Shown here: in pieces, positions 26,551 through 35,284 of the stretch | How positions within the stretch are numbered: the first letter of the stretch is position 1 | Layout of the letters: each line of letters starts with the position of its first letter | Assembly: GCF_910578445.1 (NCBI RefSeq) | Contig: NZ_CAJTQC010000012.1 | Location: 12,989 to 76,988, forward strand | Length of the DNA stretch: 64,000 bases | Direction of reading: 5' to 3' | From: an uncultured Duncaniella sp. | Lineage (GTDB): Bacteria; Bacteroidota; Bacteroidia; Bacteroidales; Muribaculaceae | Position numbers and translations under genes: made by a program | The notes under the pieces: generated by a model | What the model saw: the letters and a program-made list of their open reading frames with translations, nothing else | Told to the model about the DNA's origin: nothing | Database searches by the model: none

Positions 26551-28674
26551 ATGCGTAAAATCCTATTATCGGCATTTGCCGCCGCAAGCATTATGATACA
26601 AGCTCAAAATCCGTTTTTCCAAGAATTCAACACCGCCCCCCACGGAGCGGCCCCCTTCGACAAAATAACATTCGCCGACTACGAACCGGCCATCGACCGC
26701 GGTATCCGCCTCGGCCTTGAAGCCGTCGACGCTATCGTCAACAATCCTGAAGCCCCGACATTTGAAAACACAATCGTGGCGCTCGAACACGCCGACACCG
26801 ACCTCAACCGTGTGCTTATGGTGTTCGACCCGCTGCTCTCGGCTCTCAGCGACGACAACATGATGGAGCTGTCGATGAAAATCACACCCCGTCTGTCGGA
26901 CTACTCCACTTCAATCTCGCTCAATGAAGGTCTGTGGAAAAGAGTAAAGGCCGTCTATGACAGCCGTGGCGACTATAATCTCGCCAAAGAGGACAGCATG
27001 CTGCTCAAACGCACCTACGACTCGTTTGTGCGCAACGGCGCACTCCTCGAAGGAAAGGACCGCGAGACATATTCAAAACTTTCGAGCCGTCTGAGCGAGC
27101 TGACCACACTTTTCGGCCAGAACGTGCTAAAGGAAATGAACACCTATGAAATCTGGCTCGGAGCAAACGACCTCGCCGGTCTTCCCGAAAGTTCTGTCGA
27201 GGCTGCAGCTCTGGCCGCACGCGAAAAGGGCCGCGAAGGAGAATATCTCTTCACTCTCGCCCAGCCGGTCTACATGGCTTTTATGAAATACAGCGACCGT
27301 CGTGACCTCCGCGAAAAGATGTATCGCCTCTACACAGGCCGAAACATCAAGGGCGAATACAACAATCTCCCGATAATGAAGGAAATCGCCGAGACACGAA
27401 TGAAAATCGCCAATCTTCTCGGCTATCCGACATATGCGCACTATGCTCTCGAAAAGACTATGGCGAAGACCCCCGACAAAGTCTACGAGCTGCTCAACTC
27501 CCTGCGCGACGCATATCTCCCGGCACAGAAAGCCGAATTCAAGGAGCTTGCCGACTATGCTTCGTCAATCGAGGGTAAGACCATAGAACTTAAGCCGTGG
27601 GACTACAGCTATTATGCCAACAAGCTCAAGAACGCCAAGTATGCCTACGACGAGGAAAAGCTCCGTCCGTATTTCGAGCTCAACAATGTCATCGACGGAG
27701 TGTTCGGCCTCGCGACACGTCTCTATGGCGTGACATTCAAGAAGAATCCCGATATTCCTGTCTATCACCCCGACGTGACAGCATTTGATGTCATCGACAA
27801 CGACGGTTCGTTTCTCGGAGTCATCTACACCGACTTCTTCCCCCGCGAGAGCAAGCGTCCCGGTGCATGGATGACAGAGTTCAAGAGCGAGGAAATCACT
27901 CCCGACGGAAAAGTGATACGCCCACACGTGTCTATTGTGATGAATTTCACCAAACCAACCGGCTCTAAACCCTCGCTCCTGACACCCTATGAGGTCGAGA
28001 CATTCCTCCACGAATTCGGCCACGGTCTCCACGGACTTCTTGCAAACACAAAATACGCATCGTTGTCGGGCACAAACGTGCTCCGCGACTTCGTCGAGCT
28101 TCCTTCGCAATTCAATGAAAACTATCTCACCGAAAAAGAATTCCTTGACGGATTCGCACGCCACTACGAGACAGGCGAGGCCATTCCCTCGGAACTCGTC
28201 GGCCAGATCATAAGCTCATCGCAGTTCGGCGCGGCCTACGCATGTCTCCGCCAGCTCAATTTCGGACTCCTCGACATGGCATGGCACAGCATCACCGCTC
28301 CGGTCGACGACCCGGAAAAATTCGAGCAGAAAGCAGGTGCATCCGTGGCAATGTTCGACCCGATTGAAGGCAGCATGACCGGCAGCACATTCTCCCACAT
28401 CTTTGCAGGCGGATATGCCGCCGGATACTACAGCTATAAGTGGGCCGAAGTTCTCGATGCGGACGCCTTCGCTCATTTCAAGGAAAACGGAATCTTCGAC
28501 CGCGCTACTGCCGAATCATTCCGTCAGAACATCCTTTCACGCGGCGGCACAGAAAAACCCGACGAACTCTATCGCCGTTTCCGTGGCAAAGACGCCTCAA
28601 TCGACGCACTTCTCCAGCGCGACGGCATCTCTCAGAAACCTTCGGGAAAGTTGCCCGTCCCCAAGGATAAATAA
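26551..28674 (+). CDS. secreted M3-family peptidase (peptidyl-dipeptidase Dcp-like)
   Basis: 707-aa zinc metallopeptidase. A signal peptide (first 19 residues, ending IQAQ) is followed by QEFNTAPHGAAPFDKITFADY, the classical M3A start. The zinc motif HEFGHGLHG begins at His487 and the third ligand region is FVELPSQFNENYL; the C-terminal GSTFSHIFAGGYAAGYYSYKWAE segment forms the substrate pocket in oligopeptidase A and Dcp. Presumably degrades peptides in the periplasm. Separated by 52 nt from the TPR gene and followed by a strong terminator. Confidence 0.92.
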   Translation: MRKILLSAFAAASIMIQAQNPFFQEFNTAPHGAAPFDKITFADYEPAIDRGIRLGLEAVDAIVNNPEAPTFENTIVALEHADTDLNRVLMVFDPLLSALSDDNMMELSMKITPRLSDYSTSISLNEGLWKRVKAVYDSRGDYNLAKEDSMLLKRTYDSFVRNGALLEGKDRETYSKLSSRLSELTTLFGQNVLKEMNTYEIWLGANDLAGLPESSVEAAALAAREKGREGEYLFTLAQPVYMAFMKYSDRRDLREKMYRLYTGRNIKGEYNNLPIMKEIAETRMKIANLLGYPTYAHYALEKTMAKTPDKVYELLNSLRDAYLPAQKAEFKELADYASSIEGKTIELKPWDYSYYANKLKNAKYAYDEEKLRPYFELNNVIDGVFGLATRLYGVTFKKNPDIPVYHPDVTAFDVIDNDGSFLGVIYTDFFPRESKRPGAWMTEFKSEEITPDGKVIRPHVSIVMNFTKPTGSKPSLLTPYEVETFLHEFGHGLHGLLANTKYASLSGTNVLRDFVELPSQFNENYLTEKEFLDGFARHYETGEAIPSELVGQIISSSQFGAAYACLRQLNFGLLDMAWHSITAPVDDPEKFEQKAGASVAMFDPIEGSMTGSTFSHIFAGGYAAGYYSYKWAEVLDADAFAHFKENGIFDRATAESFRQNILSRGGTEKPDELYRRFRGKDASIDALLQRDGISQKPSGKLPVPKDK

Positions 28675-28704
28675 TACTTGATACAAGATAATGCCAAAAA
28701 CTTT

Positions 28705-28752
28705 CAGGCGGTTAAAAATCCAATCGGAAATTTTAACCGCCTGATTATTTTT
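28705..28752 (+). terminator. terminator after M3 peptidase gene
   Basis: Perfect 13-bp stem (28705-28717 with 28731-28743), 13-nt loop, followed by a T run. Confidence 0.85.
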
Positions 28753-28816
28753 TTCAATTCAGCCACGGTTAACCTTATTTAACTCCAATGAGCAAAATTT
28801 AAGCACTCAGGTTTCC

Positions 28817-28824
28817 TACTTTTG
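28817..28824 (+). promoter_or_regulatory. -7 element of the radical SAM gene, leaderless layout
   Basis: TACTTTTG matches TAnnTTTG and ends 7 nt before the ATG at 28832, the same spacing as at holB, so the mRNA would start at or next to the start codon. No clear -33 box. Confidence 0.5.
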
Positions 28825-28831
28825 CATCATT

Positions 28832-30094
28832 ATGACAGAAGCCACACTCGAAAAACTGAAAATACTGGCGGCAGCAGCCAAATATGACGTGTCGTGCTCG
28901 TCGAGCGGGACTGTGCGGCGCAACGACGGCAAAGGCGTGGGAAACACAGTCGGCGGTGTGGGCATCTGTCATAGCTTCGCAGCCGACGGACGTTGCATAG
29001 CGCTATTGAAAATCATGCTTACAAACTACTGTAAGTATGACTGCGCTTATTGCGTGAACCGACGGTCAAACGACATCCCGCGAGCCACGCTCTCGGTCTC
29101 CGAAGTTGTCGACATAACGATGGAGTTCTACCGCCGCAACTACATCGAAGGGCTGTTCCTGAGTTCGGGTGTGGTGCGCAACGCCGACTATACGATGGAA
29201 CGCATCGCACGCATAGCCAAAGACCTCCGCACCATCCATCGGTTCAACGGCTACATACATCTTAAAAGCATTCCCGGCGCATCTCAGGAACTCGTCAACG
29301 AAGCCGGACGCTATGCCGACCGAATGAGCGTCAATATCGAAATCCCACGCGAGGAATCGCTCAGATACCTTGCACCTGAAAAGAACCATCAGAGCATTTT
29401 CGAGCCGATGGGATATATCAGGCAGGGTGTGCTGCAATGTCAGGAAGACAGGAAAACAATGCGCCACGTCCCGCGCTTCGTTCCGGCCGGACAGAGCACA
29501 CAGATGATTGTCGGCGCTACCCCCGACACCGACCGCGATATCCTCATGGCCTCATCGTCGCTCTACTCAATGCCGACAATGCGGCGCGTCTACTATTCAG
29601 GCTACGTCTCCGTCAACACCTACGATTCCCGGCTGCCGGCACTCAAACAGCCACCGCTCGTGCGCGAAAACCGACTCTATCAGGCCGACTGGCTGATGCG
29701 CTTCTACCAATTCAAGGCCGAAGAGATTGCCGACGACACCAACCCCAACCTCGACCTTGAGGTCGATCCCAAACTCGGATGGGCGCTGCGCCACCCCGAA
29801 GCATTCCCGGTAGATATCAACCGCGCACCTTACGAAATGATATTGCGCGTGCCCGGAATCGGTGTGAAATCCGCCACACTCATCGTCAACGCACGCCGCT
29901 ACCGTCATCTCAATTCGTCACACCTGTCAAAAATAGGTGTCGTCATGAAGCGTGCGAAATATTTCATCACCTGCGGAGAACTGACCGCAGGAACGATTGC
30001 CGACACGTCGCCGGAATATGTGCGCAGGATTCTGACTGCGCCGCGCAAGCTCAAAGGTGAAAGCCCGCTGCAACTGTCGTTAGATTTCTCATAA
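28832..30094 (+). CDS. radical SAM protein of the UDG-linked DNA modification/repair family
   Basis: 420-aa radical SAM protein. Cluster cysteines are Cys67, Cys71 and Cys74 in NYCKYDCAYCVNR; other cysteines (GICHSF, GRCIAL) precede them. The C-terminal part has a helix-hairpin-helix, INRAPYEMILRVPGIGVKSA, suggesting nucleic-acid contact. This family is always found beside a DUF4130 protein, whose homologues elsewhere are fused to a uracil-DNA-glycosylase-like domain, and the partner follows here after 24 nt. A DNA repair or base-modification role is assumed from that linkage; the reaction is unknown. Confidence 0.87.
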   Translation: MTEATLEKLKILAAAAKYDVSCSSSGTVRRNDGKGVGNTVGGVGICHSFAADGRCIALLKIMLTNYCKYDCAYCVNRRSNDIPRATLSVSEVVDITMEFYRRNYIEGLFLSSGVVRNADYTMERIARIAKDLRTIHRFNGYIHLKSIPGASQELVNEAGRYADRMSVNIEIPREESLRYLAPEKNHQSIFEPMGYIRQGVLQCQEDRKTMRHVPRFVPAGQSTQMIVGATPDTDRDILMASSSLYSMPTMRRVYYSGYVSVNTYDSRLPALKQPPLVRENRLYQADWLMRFYQFKAEEIADDTNPNLDLEVDPKLGWALRHPEAFPVDINRAPYEMILRVPGIGVKSATLIVNARRYRHLNSSHLSKIGVVMKRAKYFITCGELTAGTIADTSPEYVRRILTAPRKLKGESPLQLSLDFS

Positions 30095-30118
30095 AATTTC
30101 CTAACAATCCACACCACA

Positions 30119-30883
30119 ATGGTCATCTATCGTTTTGACGGAAGTTTCGACGGACTGCTCACGGCGGTTTTCGACTCGTTTGCGCGCAAGGAGCGCCCCG
30201 ACGCACTCCTTCCGCCCGACGGCGACATGCCATTGTTCTACGACACACTCCACGAAGTCGACACCGACCTTGAAAAGAGCACCCGCGTCTGGAAAAAACT
30301 CTCCGCGTCAATTTCGTCAGGCGCACGCACCGCACTCATGACGGCCTTCCTCACCGACAATGCCGGATTTCCGCTTCTGGCACTGCGTTTCATCAGCCGT
30401 GCTGTCACCACTACACCGTCTATCGAGAATGATTTTTCCGACCCGGCAGTCCTTGCCGTCGTCAAGGAAGGGCGGCGCGTCAGAGGCGAAGCCCACCGGC
30501 TGCTCCAGTTCGTCAGGTTCCAGAAAGCGGTCGACGGAACTTATTTTTCAATGGTAGAGCCCCTGTTCGATGTGCTGCCGTTTGCCATAAAACATTTCGC
30601 CGACCGTTTTTCCGACCAGCCGTTCATCATCTACGACCGCATCCGTGACTACGGCTATCACTACGACGGGAAAGAGACAAAACGCATCACACTCCGGTCT
30701 GACAGCTATCACCTATCGACCGGCCGCCTGTCTGACGAACTGATGGACCCCGACGAACGGCTCTATCAGCAACTGTGGCGCAACTATGTCAGATATACAG
30801 CCATCACCGAACGCACCAACCCGCGCAAGCAACGTCAGGACATGCCTGTCAGATTCTGGAAATATCTCACCGAGATGCAATGA
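30119..30883 (+). CDS. DUF4130 protein, partner of the radical SAM enzyme
   Basis: 254-aa protein starting MVIYRFDGSFDGLLTAVFDS, the signature start of the DUF4130 family (TIGR03915). RLLQFVRF with FSMVEPLFDVLP is the conserved centre and the C-terminus RKQRQDMPVRFWKYLTEM is typical. In other phyla the same domain is the N-terminal part of a UDG-like protein; here it stands alone, 24 nt after the radical SAM gene. Probably acts together with it on damaged or modified DNA; no catalytic residues are assigned. Confidence 0.87.
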   Translation: MVIYRFDGSFDGLLTAVFDSFARKERPDALLPPDGDMPLFYDTLHEVDTDLEKSTRVWKKLSASISSGARTALMTAFLTDNAGFPLLALRFISRAVTTTPSIENDFSDPAVLAVVKEGRRVRGEAHRLLQFVRFQKAVDGTYFSMVEPLFDVLPFAIKHFADRFSDQPFIIYDRIRDYGYHYDGKETKRITLRSDSYHLSTGRLSDELMDPDERLYQQLWRNYVRYTAITERTNPRKQRQDMPVRFWKYLTEMQ

Positions 30884-30933
30884 CGATTGTCAGGAATTCT
30901 GTAACTTTACGCAGAATTCCAAATTATTATCGT

Positions 30934-31791
30934 ATGCGTAAAGGACTGGTGCTCGAAGGAGGGGCAATGCGCGGACTTTTCACCGCCGGTGTCATAGATG
31001 TGATGATGGAAAACGGGATTGACTTCGACGGTCTCGTCGGGGTCTCTGCCGGATCGAGTTTCGGCTGCAACTTCAAGTCGCGTCAGCCGGGACGCGTGCT
31101 CCGCTACAATCTGAGGTTCTGCAAAGACCCGCGCTACATGGGACTGCGCTCGCTTCTCGCCACAGGCGACCTTGTCGGCGCTGAATTCGCCTACCACACA
31201 CTCCCGCTCGAACTCGACATTTTCGACATTCCGACTTTCGAGAGCAACCCGATGGAATTTCATCTGGTCTGCACCGACGTGACCACCGGCAGCCCCGTCT
31301 ACTACCGCATGGACCGTGTCGACTACGACTCTCTCGAATGGCTGCGCGCATCGGCCTCCATGCCGGTTGTCACCCGGCCAGTATGCGTGGCCGACGGACA
31401 TCTGCTGCTCGACGGAGGCATCAGCGACTCAATTCCTCTGGCCTATTTCCAGTCACAGGGCTTCGGGCGCAACGTCGTGGTCCTAACACAGCCGCTTGAC
31501 TACCGCAAAAGTCCGGCGCGCAAATGGGTGTTCCGGCTTTTCATGCGCCGCTATCCAAAAATTGTCGAGGCGATGGCAAAAAGACACGAGATGTATAACG
31601 CGCAGCTCGACTACATCCACTCACAAGCCCTGACTGGCAACACCTTCATCATCGCCCCGTCAGCCCCTCTGCCAATCGGACGCATCGAGATGAACCCCGC
31701 CAAAATGCGGCTTGTCTACGGGATGGGACGTGACACCGCGACCGCAATGCTGCCGAAACTGAAAGCTTTCCTTGACAGCAACGGCAGATAA
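30934..31791 (+). CDS. patatin-like phospholipase, YjjU type
   Basis: 285-aa patatin-family protein. The start is set at 30934 because MRKGLVLEGGAMRGLFTAG is the family N-terminus; an open frame runs further upstream (ATG 30775) but only inside the preceding gene. The oxyanion loop is GGAMRG, the nucleophile Ser38 is in GVSAGS and the catalytic Asp160 in LLDGGISDSIP. Unlike the RssA-type protein at 15571 it has the YjjU-like second half (RRYPKIVEAMAKRHEMYN). Starts 50 nt after the DUF4130 gene; TAACTTTA just upstream could be a weak -7 element. Confidence 0.87.
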   Translation: MRKGLVLEGGAMRGLFTAGVIDVMMENGIDFDGLVGVSAGSSFGCNFKSRQPGRVLRYNLRFCKDPRYMGLRSLLATGDLVGAEFAYHTLPLELDIFDIPTFESNPMEFHLVCTDVTTGSPVYYRMDRVDYDSLEWLRASASMPVVTRPVCVADGHLLLDGGISDSIPLAYFQSQGFGRNVVVLTQPLDYRKSPARKWVFRLFMRRYPKIVEAMAKRHEMYNAQLDYIHSQALTGNTFIIAPSAPLPIGRIEMNPAKMRLVYGMGRDTATAMLPKLKAFLDSNGR

Positions 31792-31802
31792 TTGAGATTG
31801 AG

Positions 31803-31830
31803 GATGATATTTAAATGATGATATTTAAAT
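31803..31830. repeat. 14-bp tandem duplication
   Basis: Two exact copies of GATGATATTTAAAT (31803-31816 and 31817-31830). The second supplies the stop codon of the convergent phosphatase gene. Confidence 0.85.
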
Positions 31831-32574
31831 GAAAGCCTTGTCGTTGAGCAGACGGTTTTCGAGCGCCTCGAAATGGCGGCGCGCATCCTTGGTCGAAAGA
31901 TAGGCATCAATCACATCGGCATGCCTGAAATTGTGGAGGTCAGTGCCTAAAAAATCCACATAGCCCTTTTCAATCAGTTTCTCGGCCACCCGCTTTTCCT
32001 TTTTGGTATATCCGCCTGCGAGCGACAACACATTGACCTGAAACAACACGCCTGCCCTGTGGAGCTGGTCGTAACGTTCGGGGTTTTCCTCGAAATAATA
32101 GTGAAACCGTTCGGGATGAGCCATTATCGGGTTGTAGCCCTGAATTTTCAGGTCAAACAGAAACTGGTCAAGCTGCCACGGCTCCTGAATGAACGAATTT
32201 TCCACGAGAATATACCTGTTCGGAAAAGTGGTGATCTGGCCTGCGGCAAGCTCCGCGCGGAAAAAGTCGTCGATACGGTTTTCCGACGCACGCGACAGCT
32301 CCACGTCTACGCCCGCCTTCTTCAGAGCCTCATCCAGCTCATGCAATGCAGGGTCGAGCACATCGGGAGTGTTCGGAAAAGTCGCCTCCGTGATGTGGGG
32401 AGTGGCGATGATGCGTTCAAGCCCCCAGTTACGCATATGCTTCACAAGTTCAACCGATGTCTCCACGTCGGGCGAACCGTCGTCGACACCCGGAAGGATA
32501 TGACAATGTATGTCGGTTGTGAACGGAAATTTCACCGGCTCATTCTTTCTAGAAAGAAAACTAAAAAATGCCAT
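31825..32574 (-). CDS. CpsB/CapC-family (PHP) tyrosine-protein phosphatase
   Basis: 249-aa PHP-domain phosphatase, YwqE/CpsB type, expected to dephosphorylate a tyrosine kinase of polysaccharide export. DIHCHILPGVDDGS gives the first metal ligands, IIATPHITEA, NSFIQEP, MAHPERFHYY and FLGTDLHNFRHAD the others. No signal peptide. No capsule gene is nearby, so the target must be encoded elsewhere. Monocistronic, with a consensus -7 element upstream. Confidence 0.9.
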   Translation of the reverse strand: MAFFSFLSRKNEPVKFPFTTDIHCHILPGVDDGSPDVETSVELVKHMRNWGLERIIATPHITEATFPNTPDVLDPALHELDEALKKAGVDVELSRASENRIDDFFRAELAAGQITTFPNRYILVENSFIQEPWQLDQFLFDLKIQGYNPIMAHPERFHYYFEENPERYDQLHRAGVLFQVNVLSLAGGYTKKEKRVAEKLIEKGYVDFLGTDLHNFRHADVIDAYLSTKDARRHFEALENRLLNDKAFI

Positions 32575-32617
32575 ATTAACTTATTCTTACTGCGTCTGTT
32601 GTTTTATATTTCACATA

Positions 32618-32625
32618 CAAAGTTA
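32618..32625 (-). promoter_or_regulatory. -7 element upstream of the CpsB-like gene
   Basis: On the - strand TAACTTTG, an exact TAnnTTTG match, 43 nt before the start at 32574. Confidence 0.5.
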
Positions 32626-32647
32626 ACCATTCATTTTGTAATAGCCT

Positions 32648-32687
32648 AAAACGGCAGCCGGAAAAGAGTTTTCCGGCTGCCGTTTTT
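32648..32687. terminator. terminator downstream of the M56-TonB gene
   Basis: Long stem (about 17 bp, AAACGGCAGCCGGAAAA and its complement) with a 3-nt loop and T runs on both sides. It stands between the end of the M56 gene and the promoter of the CpsB-like gene, both on the - strand. Confidence 0.85.
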
Positions 32688-32783
32688 AAGAGGGTCATAC
32701 ATTTGTACGCCACTCTAAATATCCTAAAATGTTTTAGAATGTGTCAGGCAATCACTTTTCCGACCTCATCGGCCGACAGGCCG

Positions 32784-34580
32784 TCAGACGCTTTTCAGAT
32801 AGATACTCACCTCCGGCCTGATTCCATCTTTTCTGACATTTATCGAGTCGATGGATGCCGGAGAAATCTCCGTTAACTGTTCTGAAGAAAGAACCCAGCT
32901 TTCATTGCCCTTATGCACCGACACGTTGCCAACCAAATCTTTCAGGAAATACTTAGGCAGTTTAACCTCGGCAGTCTGTGAGGTCTGTGCCGGCAGTTCC
33001 TCATCTTTCTTAATCTTGAATGTCACGGGAAGTGCATACCAGACATTGACAGCCTCACCATTCATCATGCCCGGTGTGAAAGCCGGGAGACTCTTGATGA
33101 CACGTATAGCCTCATTGTCGAGCGACTGGTCCAATCGGCGGAGAACCGTCACATCACCTATCGAACCATCCTTTCTGACAACGAATCGGACCACTACCCG
33201 ACCCTGCACTTCATTCTTATAAGCATCATGCGGATATCTGATATTGGCGGCCACATATTCGAGAAGCGCTTTCTCACCGCCGGGGAACTGCGGTTTTCTC
33301 TCAACCACGGTGTAAACTTTCGCATCGTCGGGCTGCTCCTTGGCCTCTTGGCGCTCAGTGGCGGCAGGAGCTGTCGCGCGTGCTTCGGGAGCGACGGCAG
33401 GCGCGGCGGTCTCACCCTCATAGGGGGCGGCCTCCGTGGCCTCGCTCCGTGGAGCAGTCTCATTCACCGGCTGCGCCACATCTCCGGCGGCCATTGCATC
33501 CGAAGCCACAGCCCCGGCGACATCCGTGGCCGACTCCGGCTGAATTTCACGGACATCCGCCTCCGCGACATTTTCGGCCGGAAGCATTGCCGGCTCATTT
33601 TCCGCCAAAGTTACCGATGCCGACTCCGGCGCGATGTCGTCACCACCACTCTCCACGCCCAACGACGCAAGAGCCGTGTCGTCGATGACCGAGGCGACAA
33701 CATCGAGATTGGCCATACCGACAGCCACCGCAAGCGCAGGGATGAGCGCCAGACCGCGCAGACGGCGCGACGGGGATTTGTCGGTGTTATACATCATCGT
33801 GACACGTTTTTTCAGCTTACTGTGGTTCAGGCTGTTGGCAAGAGAGGTGAAACGATGGCCCACAGCCTTTTTAATCAGCAGCATCTGATATTGGCGAGCC
33901 CCGACACCCGATTCGAGCACAGCACCGTCGGCCTGATATTCATGGACAGTCTTAAGCTCCTCGCGCATGAGCCACGCAGCAGGATTATACCATTGGAACA
34001 CCCCGACGGCCTGTGCCACCAGAAGGTCGATCCAGTGGCGAAGGCGCAGATGCTGGAGCTCGTGGACGAGAATCATGCTGCCGTCCTCCTCCCAGTCCTT
34101 GCGGCTCATCACCACATATCTGCACCAGCTGAACGGTGCAATCCCCTTCTCGTCGGTCACGACCACAATCTTTCCGTCATAGCGTCCGACTTCTTCGGCG
34201 CGCGATATTATGCGCCTGAGTCTGAGCCCGACCCATACGGTCTGGAAAAGCGTCGCGGCGACACCCGTGATATAGACCCACAGCAACACCGTGGTCCACA
34301 ACGGCTGCGACGGAGCGACAAATTCTCCTTGGTCAACGACACTGACCATAATATCTTCAAAGTCGATTTCGGCCATAGGCACAGGCGCCGGTGCATCGGC
34401 CATGAGTCCGCGCGCCCACTCAATCGCCGGCAGCGCAGTGAGCGCCACTATATAGATTAGCCATAGGGCCACACGGTTGTAACGGTGTTGGTTTTCGCCG
34501 GCCATCACCCATTTGTAGGTGAGATAGAGCAGCGAAAGGAGGATTGAGCTGTAGAGAGAATATGATAGTACTGTGCCCAT
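32784..34580 (-). CDS. M56 (BlaR1-like) membrane metallopeptidase fused to a TonB C-terminal domain
   Basis: 598-aa inner-membrane protein. Three or four membrane helices fall in residues 5-120 plus one near 280; the cytoplasmic zinc motif HELQH is at 173-177 in a BlaR1/MecR1-type peptidase domain, with the third ligand region in ELKTVHEYQAD. After a low-complexity Ala/Glu/Pro linker (about 290-430) comes a TonB C-terminal domain (YPHDAYKNEVQGRVVVRFVV is its start region, ending NVWYALPVTFKI). The sensor domain of BlaR1 is absent; TonB replaces it. The BlaI-type gene upstream suggests it inactivates that repressor by proteolysis on an envelope signal. Confidence 0.9.
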   Translation of the reverse strand: MGTVLSYSLYSSILLSLLYLTYKWVMAGENQHRYNRVALWLIYIVALTALPAIEWARGLMADAPAPVPMAEIDFEDIMVSVVDQGEFVAPSQPLWTTVLLWVYITGVAATLFQTVWVGLRLRRIISRAEEVGRYDGKIVVVTDEKGIAPFSWCRYVVMSRKDWEEDGSMILVHELQHLRLRHWIDLLVAQAVGVFQWYNPAAWLMREELKTVHEYQADGAVLESGVGARQYQMLLIKKAVGHRFTSLANSLNHSKLKKRVTMMYNTDKSPSRRLRGLALIPALAVAVGMANLDVVASVIDDTALASLGVESGGDDIAPESASVTLAENEPAMLPAENVAEADVREIQPESATDVAGAVASDAMAAGDVAQPVNETAPRSEATEAAPYEGETAAPAVAPEARATAPAATERQEAKEQPDDAKVYTVVERKPQFPGGEKALLEYVAANIRYPHDAYKNEVQGRVVVRFVVRKDGSIGDVTVLRRLDQSLDNEAIRVIKSLPAFTPGMMNGEAVNVWYALPVTFKIKKDEELPAQTSQTAEVKLPKYFLKDLVGNVSVHKGNESWVLSSEQLTEISPASIDSINVRKDGIRPEVSIYLKSV

Positions 34581-34665
34581 GAGAGATTAGGTTTAAAATA
34601 GTTAAGCACTGGCTACGTAGAGAGCGCTCCGGGTGGACGCGTCGATTTAAGGTGGCCGGATAGAA

Positions 34666-34698
34666 GGACGTCCGGCGGAGGGATGGTCGCCGGACGCC
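34666..34698 (-). other. intercistronic hairpin between blaI-like and M56-TonB genes
   Basis: GC-rich inverted repeat (34666-34677 with 34688-34698), core CGCCGGACG, without a T run. It may lower expression of the M56 gene relative to the repressor or stabilise mRNA ends. Confidence 0.5.
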
Positions 34699-34750
34699 TT
34701 AATCTCAGGTTGGAATCTTGATTAATATCCCTGATATTGCGTTTTCGCTA

Positions 34751-35137
34751 TTATTTCTTTGCGTTCTTGCTTTCGATGAGTTCCATGACTTCGCGGAGTT
34801 CATCGTCCGACATCTTCTCTTCCTCGACCAGAGCCGACACGGCGTTCTTGTAGGAGTTGTTGAAATAATCCTTCACCAGACGGGCCAACGAACGCTTCAT
34901 GAAATCCTCCTTCTTGGCGATGGCATAGTAGCGGTAGGTCGGGCCAAAAACTTCGTGGCTCACATGACCCTTCTCTTCGAGAATTCTGACGATGGTCGAA
35001 AGGGTGTTGAAGTGGGGTTTGGGCTCTTCGTGGATGTTGACCATTTCACGCACAAAGAGAGGACCGCGCTCCCAAAGCATCTGCATGATGACCAATTCCT
35101 TTTCTGTGAGCATCTGTGGTTTTCTTCCTGGTTTCAT
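34751..35137 (-). CDS. BlaI/MecI/CopY-family repressor
   Basis: 128-aa winged-helix repressor. LTEKELVIMQMLWERGPLFVREM is the helix-turn-helix region, FNTLSTIVRILEEKGHVSHE contains recognition helix and wing (cleavage site region in BlaI), and the helical C-terminal half serves dimerisation. It stands 170 nt upstream of the M56-TonB gene on the same strand, the usual repressor-protease pair. Two dyads around its own promoter suggest autorepression. Confidence 0.92.
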   Translation of the reverse strand: MKPGRKPQMLTEKELVIMQMLWERGPLFVREMVNIHEEPKPHFNTLSTIVRILEEKGHVSHEVFGPTYRYYAIAKKEDFMKRSLARLVKDYFNNSYKNAVSALVEEEKMSDDELREVMELIESKNAKK

Positions 35138-35198
35138 AAATTGATGGATTTTAATGTTATGATTATTCTGTTATATCGTTAAAAAATCTGCGGTGCAA

Positions 35199-35214
35199 AA
35201 CTATCATGGTAGTT
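35199..35214. promoter_or_regulatory. putative BlaI operator, site 1
   Basis: Dyad AACTATCATGGTAGTT (arms AACTA/TAGTT), placed at the expected transcription start of the repressor operon. Shares its AACTAT half with site 2. Confidence 0.55.
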
Positions 35215-35222
35215 TCACACCG

Positions 35223-35253
35223 CAAAGATAAAACTATAATTGAGTTATTGCAA
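35223..35253 (-). promoter_or_regulatory. promoter of the blaI-like/M56 operon
   Basis: On the - strand TTGC (35250-35253), 19-nt spacer, TATCTTTG (35223-35230): a good Bacteroidetes promoter. A dyad fills the spacer and another sits at the start point. The leader to 35137 is about 80 nt. Confidence 0.65.
35232..35246. promoter_or_regulatory. putative BlaI operator, site 2
   Basis: Dyad AACTATAATTGAGTT (arms AACT/AGTT) located between the -33 and -7 elements, where a bound repressor would exclude RNA polymerase. Confidence 0.5.
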
Positions 35254-35284
35254 CGTAGGCGTAGTGTTTTAGTGTTAAAAATAT

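Noticed and set aside
30775..30933. N-terminal extension of the YjjU-like patatin
   Set aside because: Lies mostly inside the DUF4130 gene; the family N-terminus starts at 30934.
33228..34460. 410-codon frame on + opposite the M56-TonB gene
   Set aside because: His/Arg-rich shadow produced by the GC-rich codons of the gene on the other strand.
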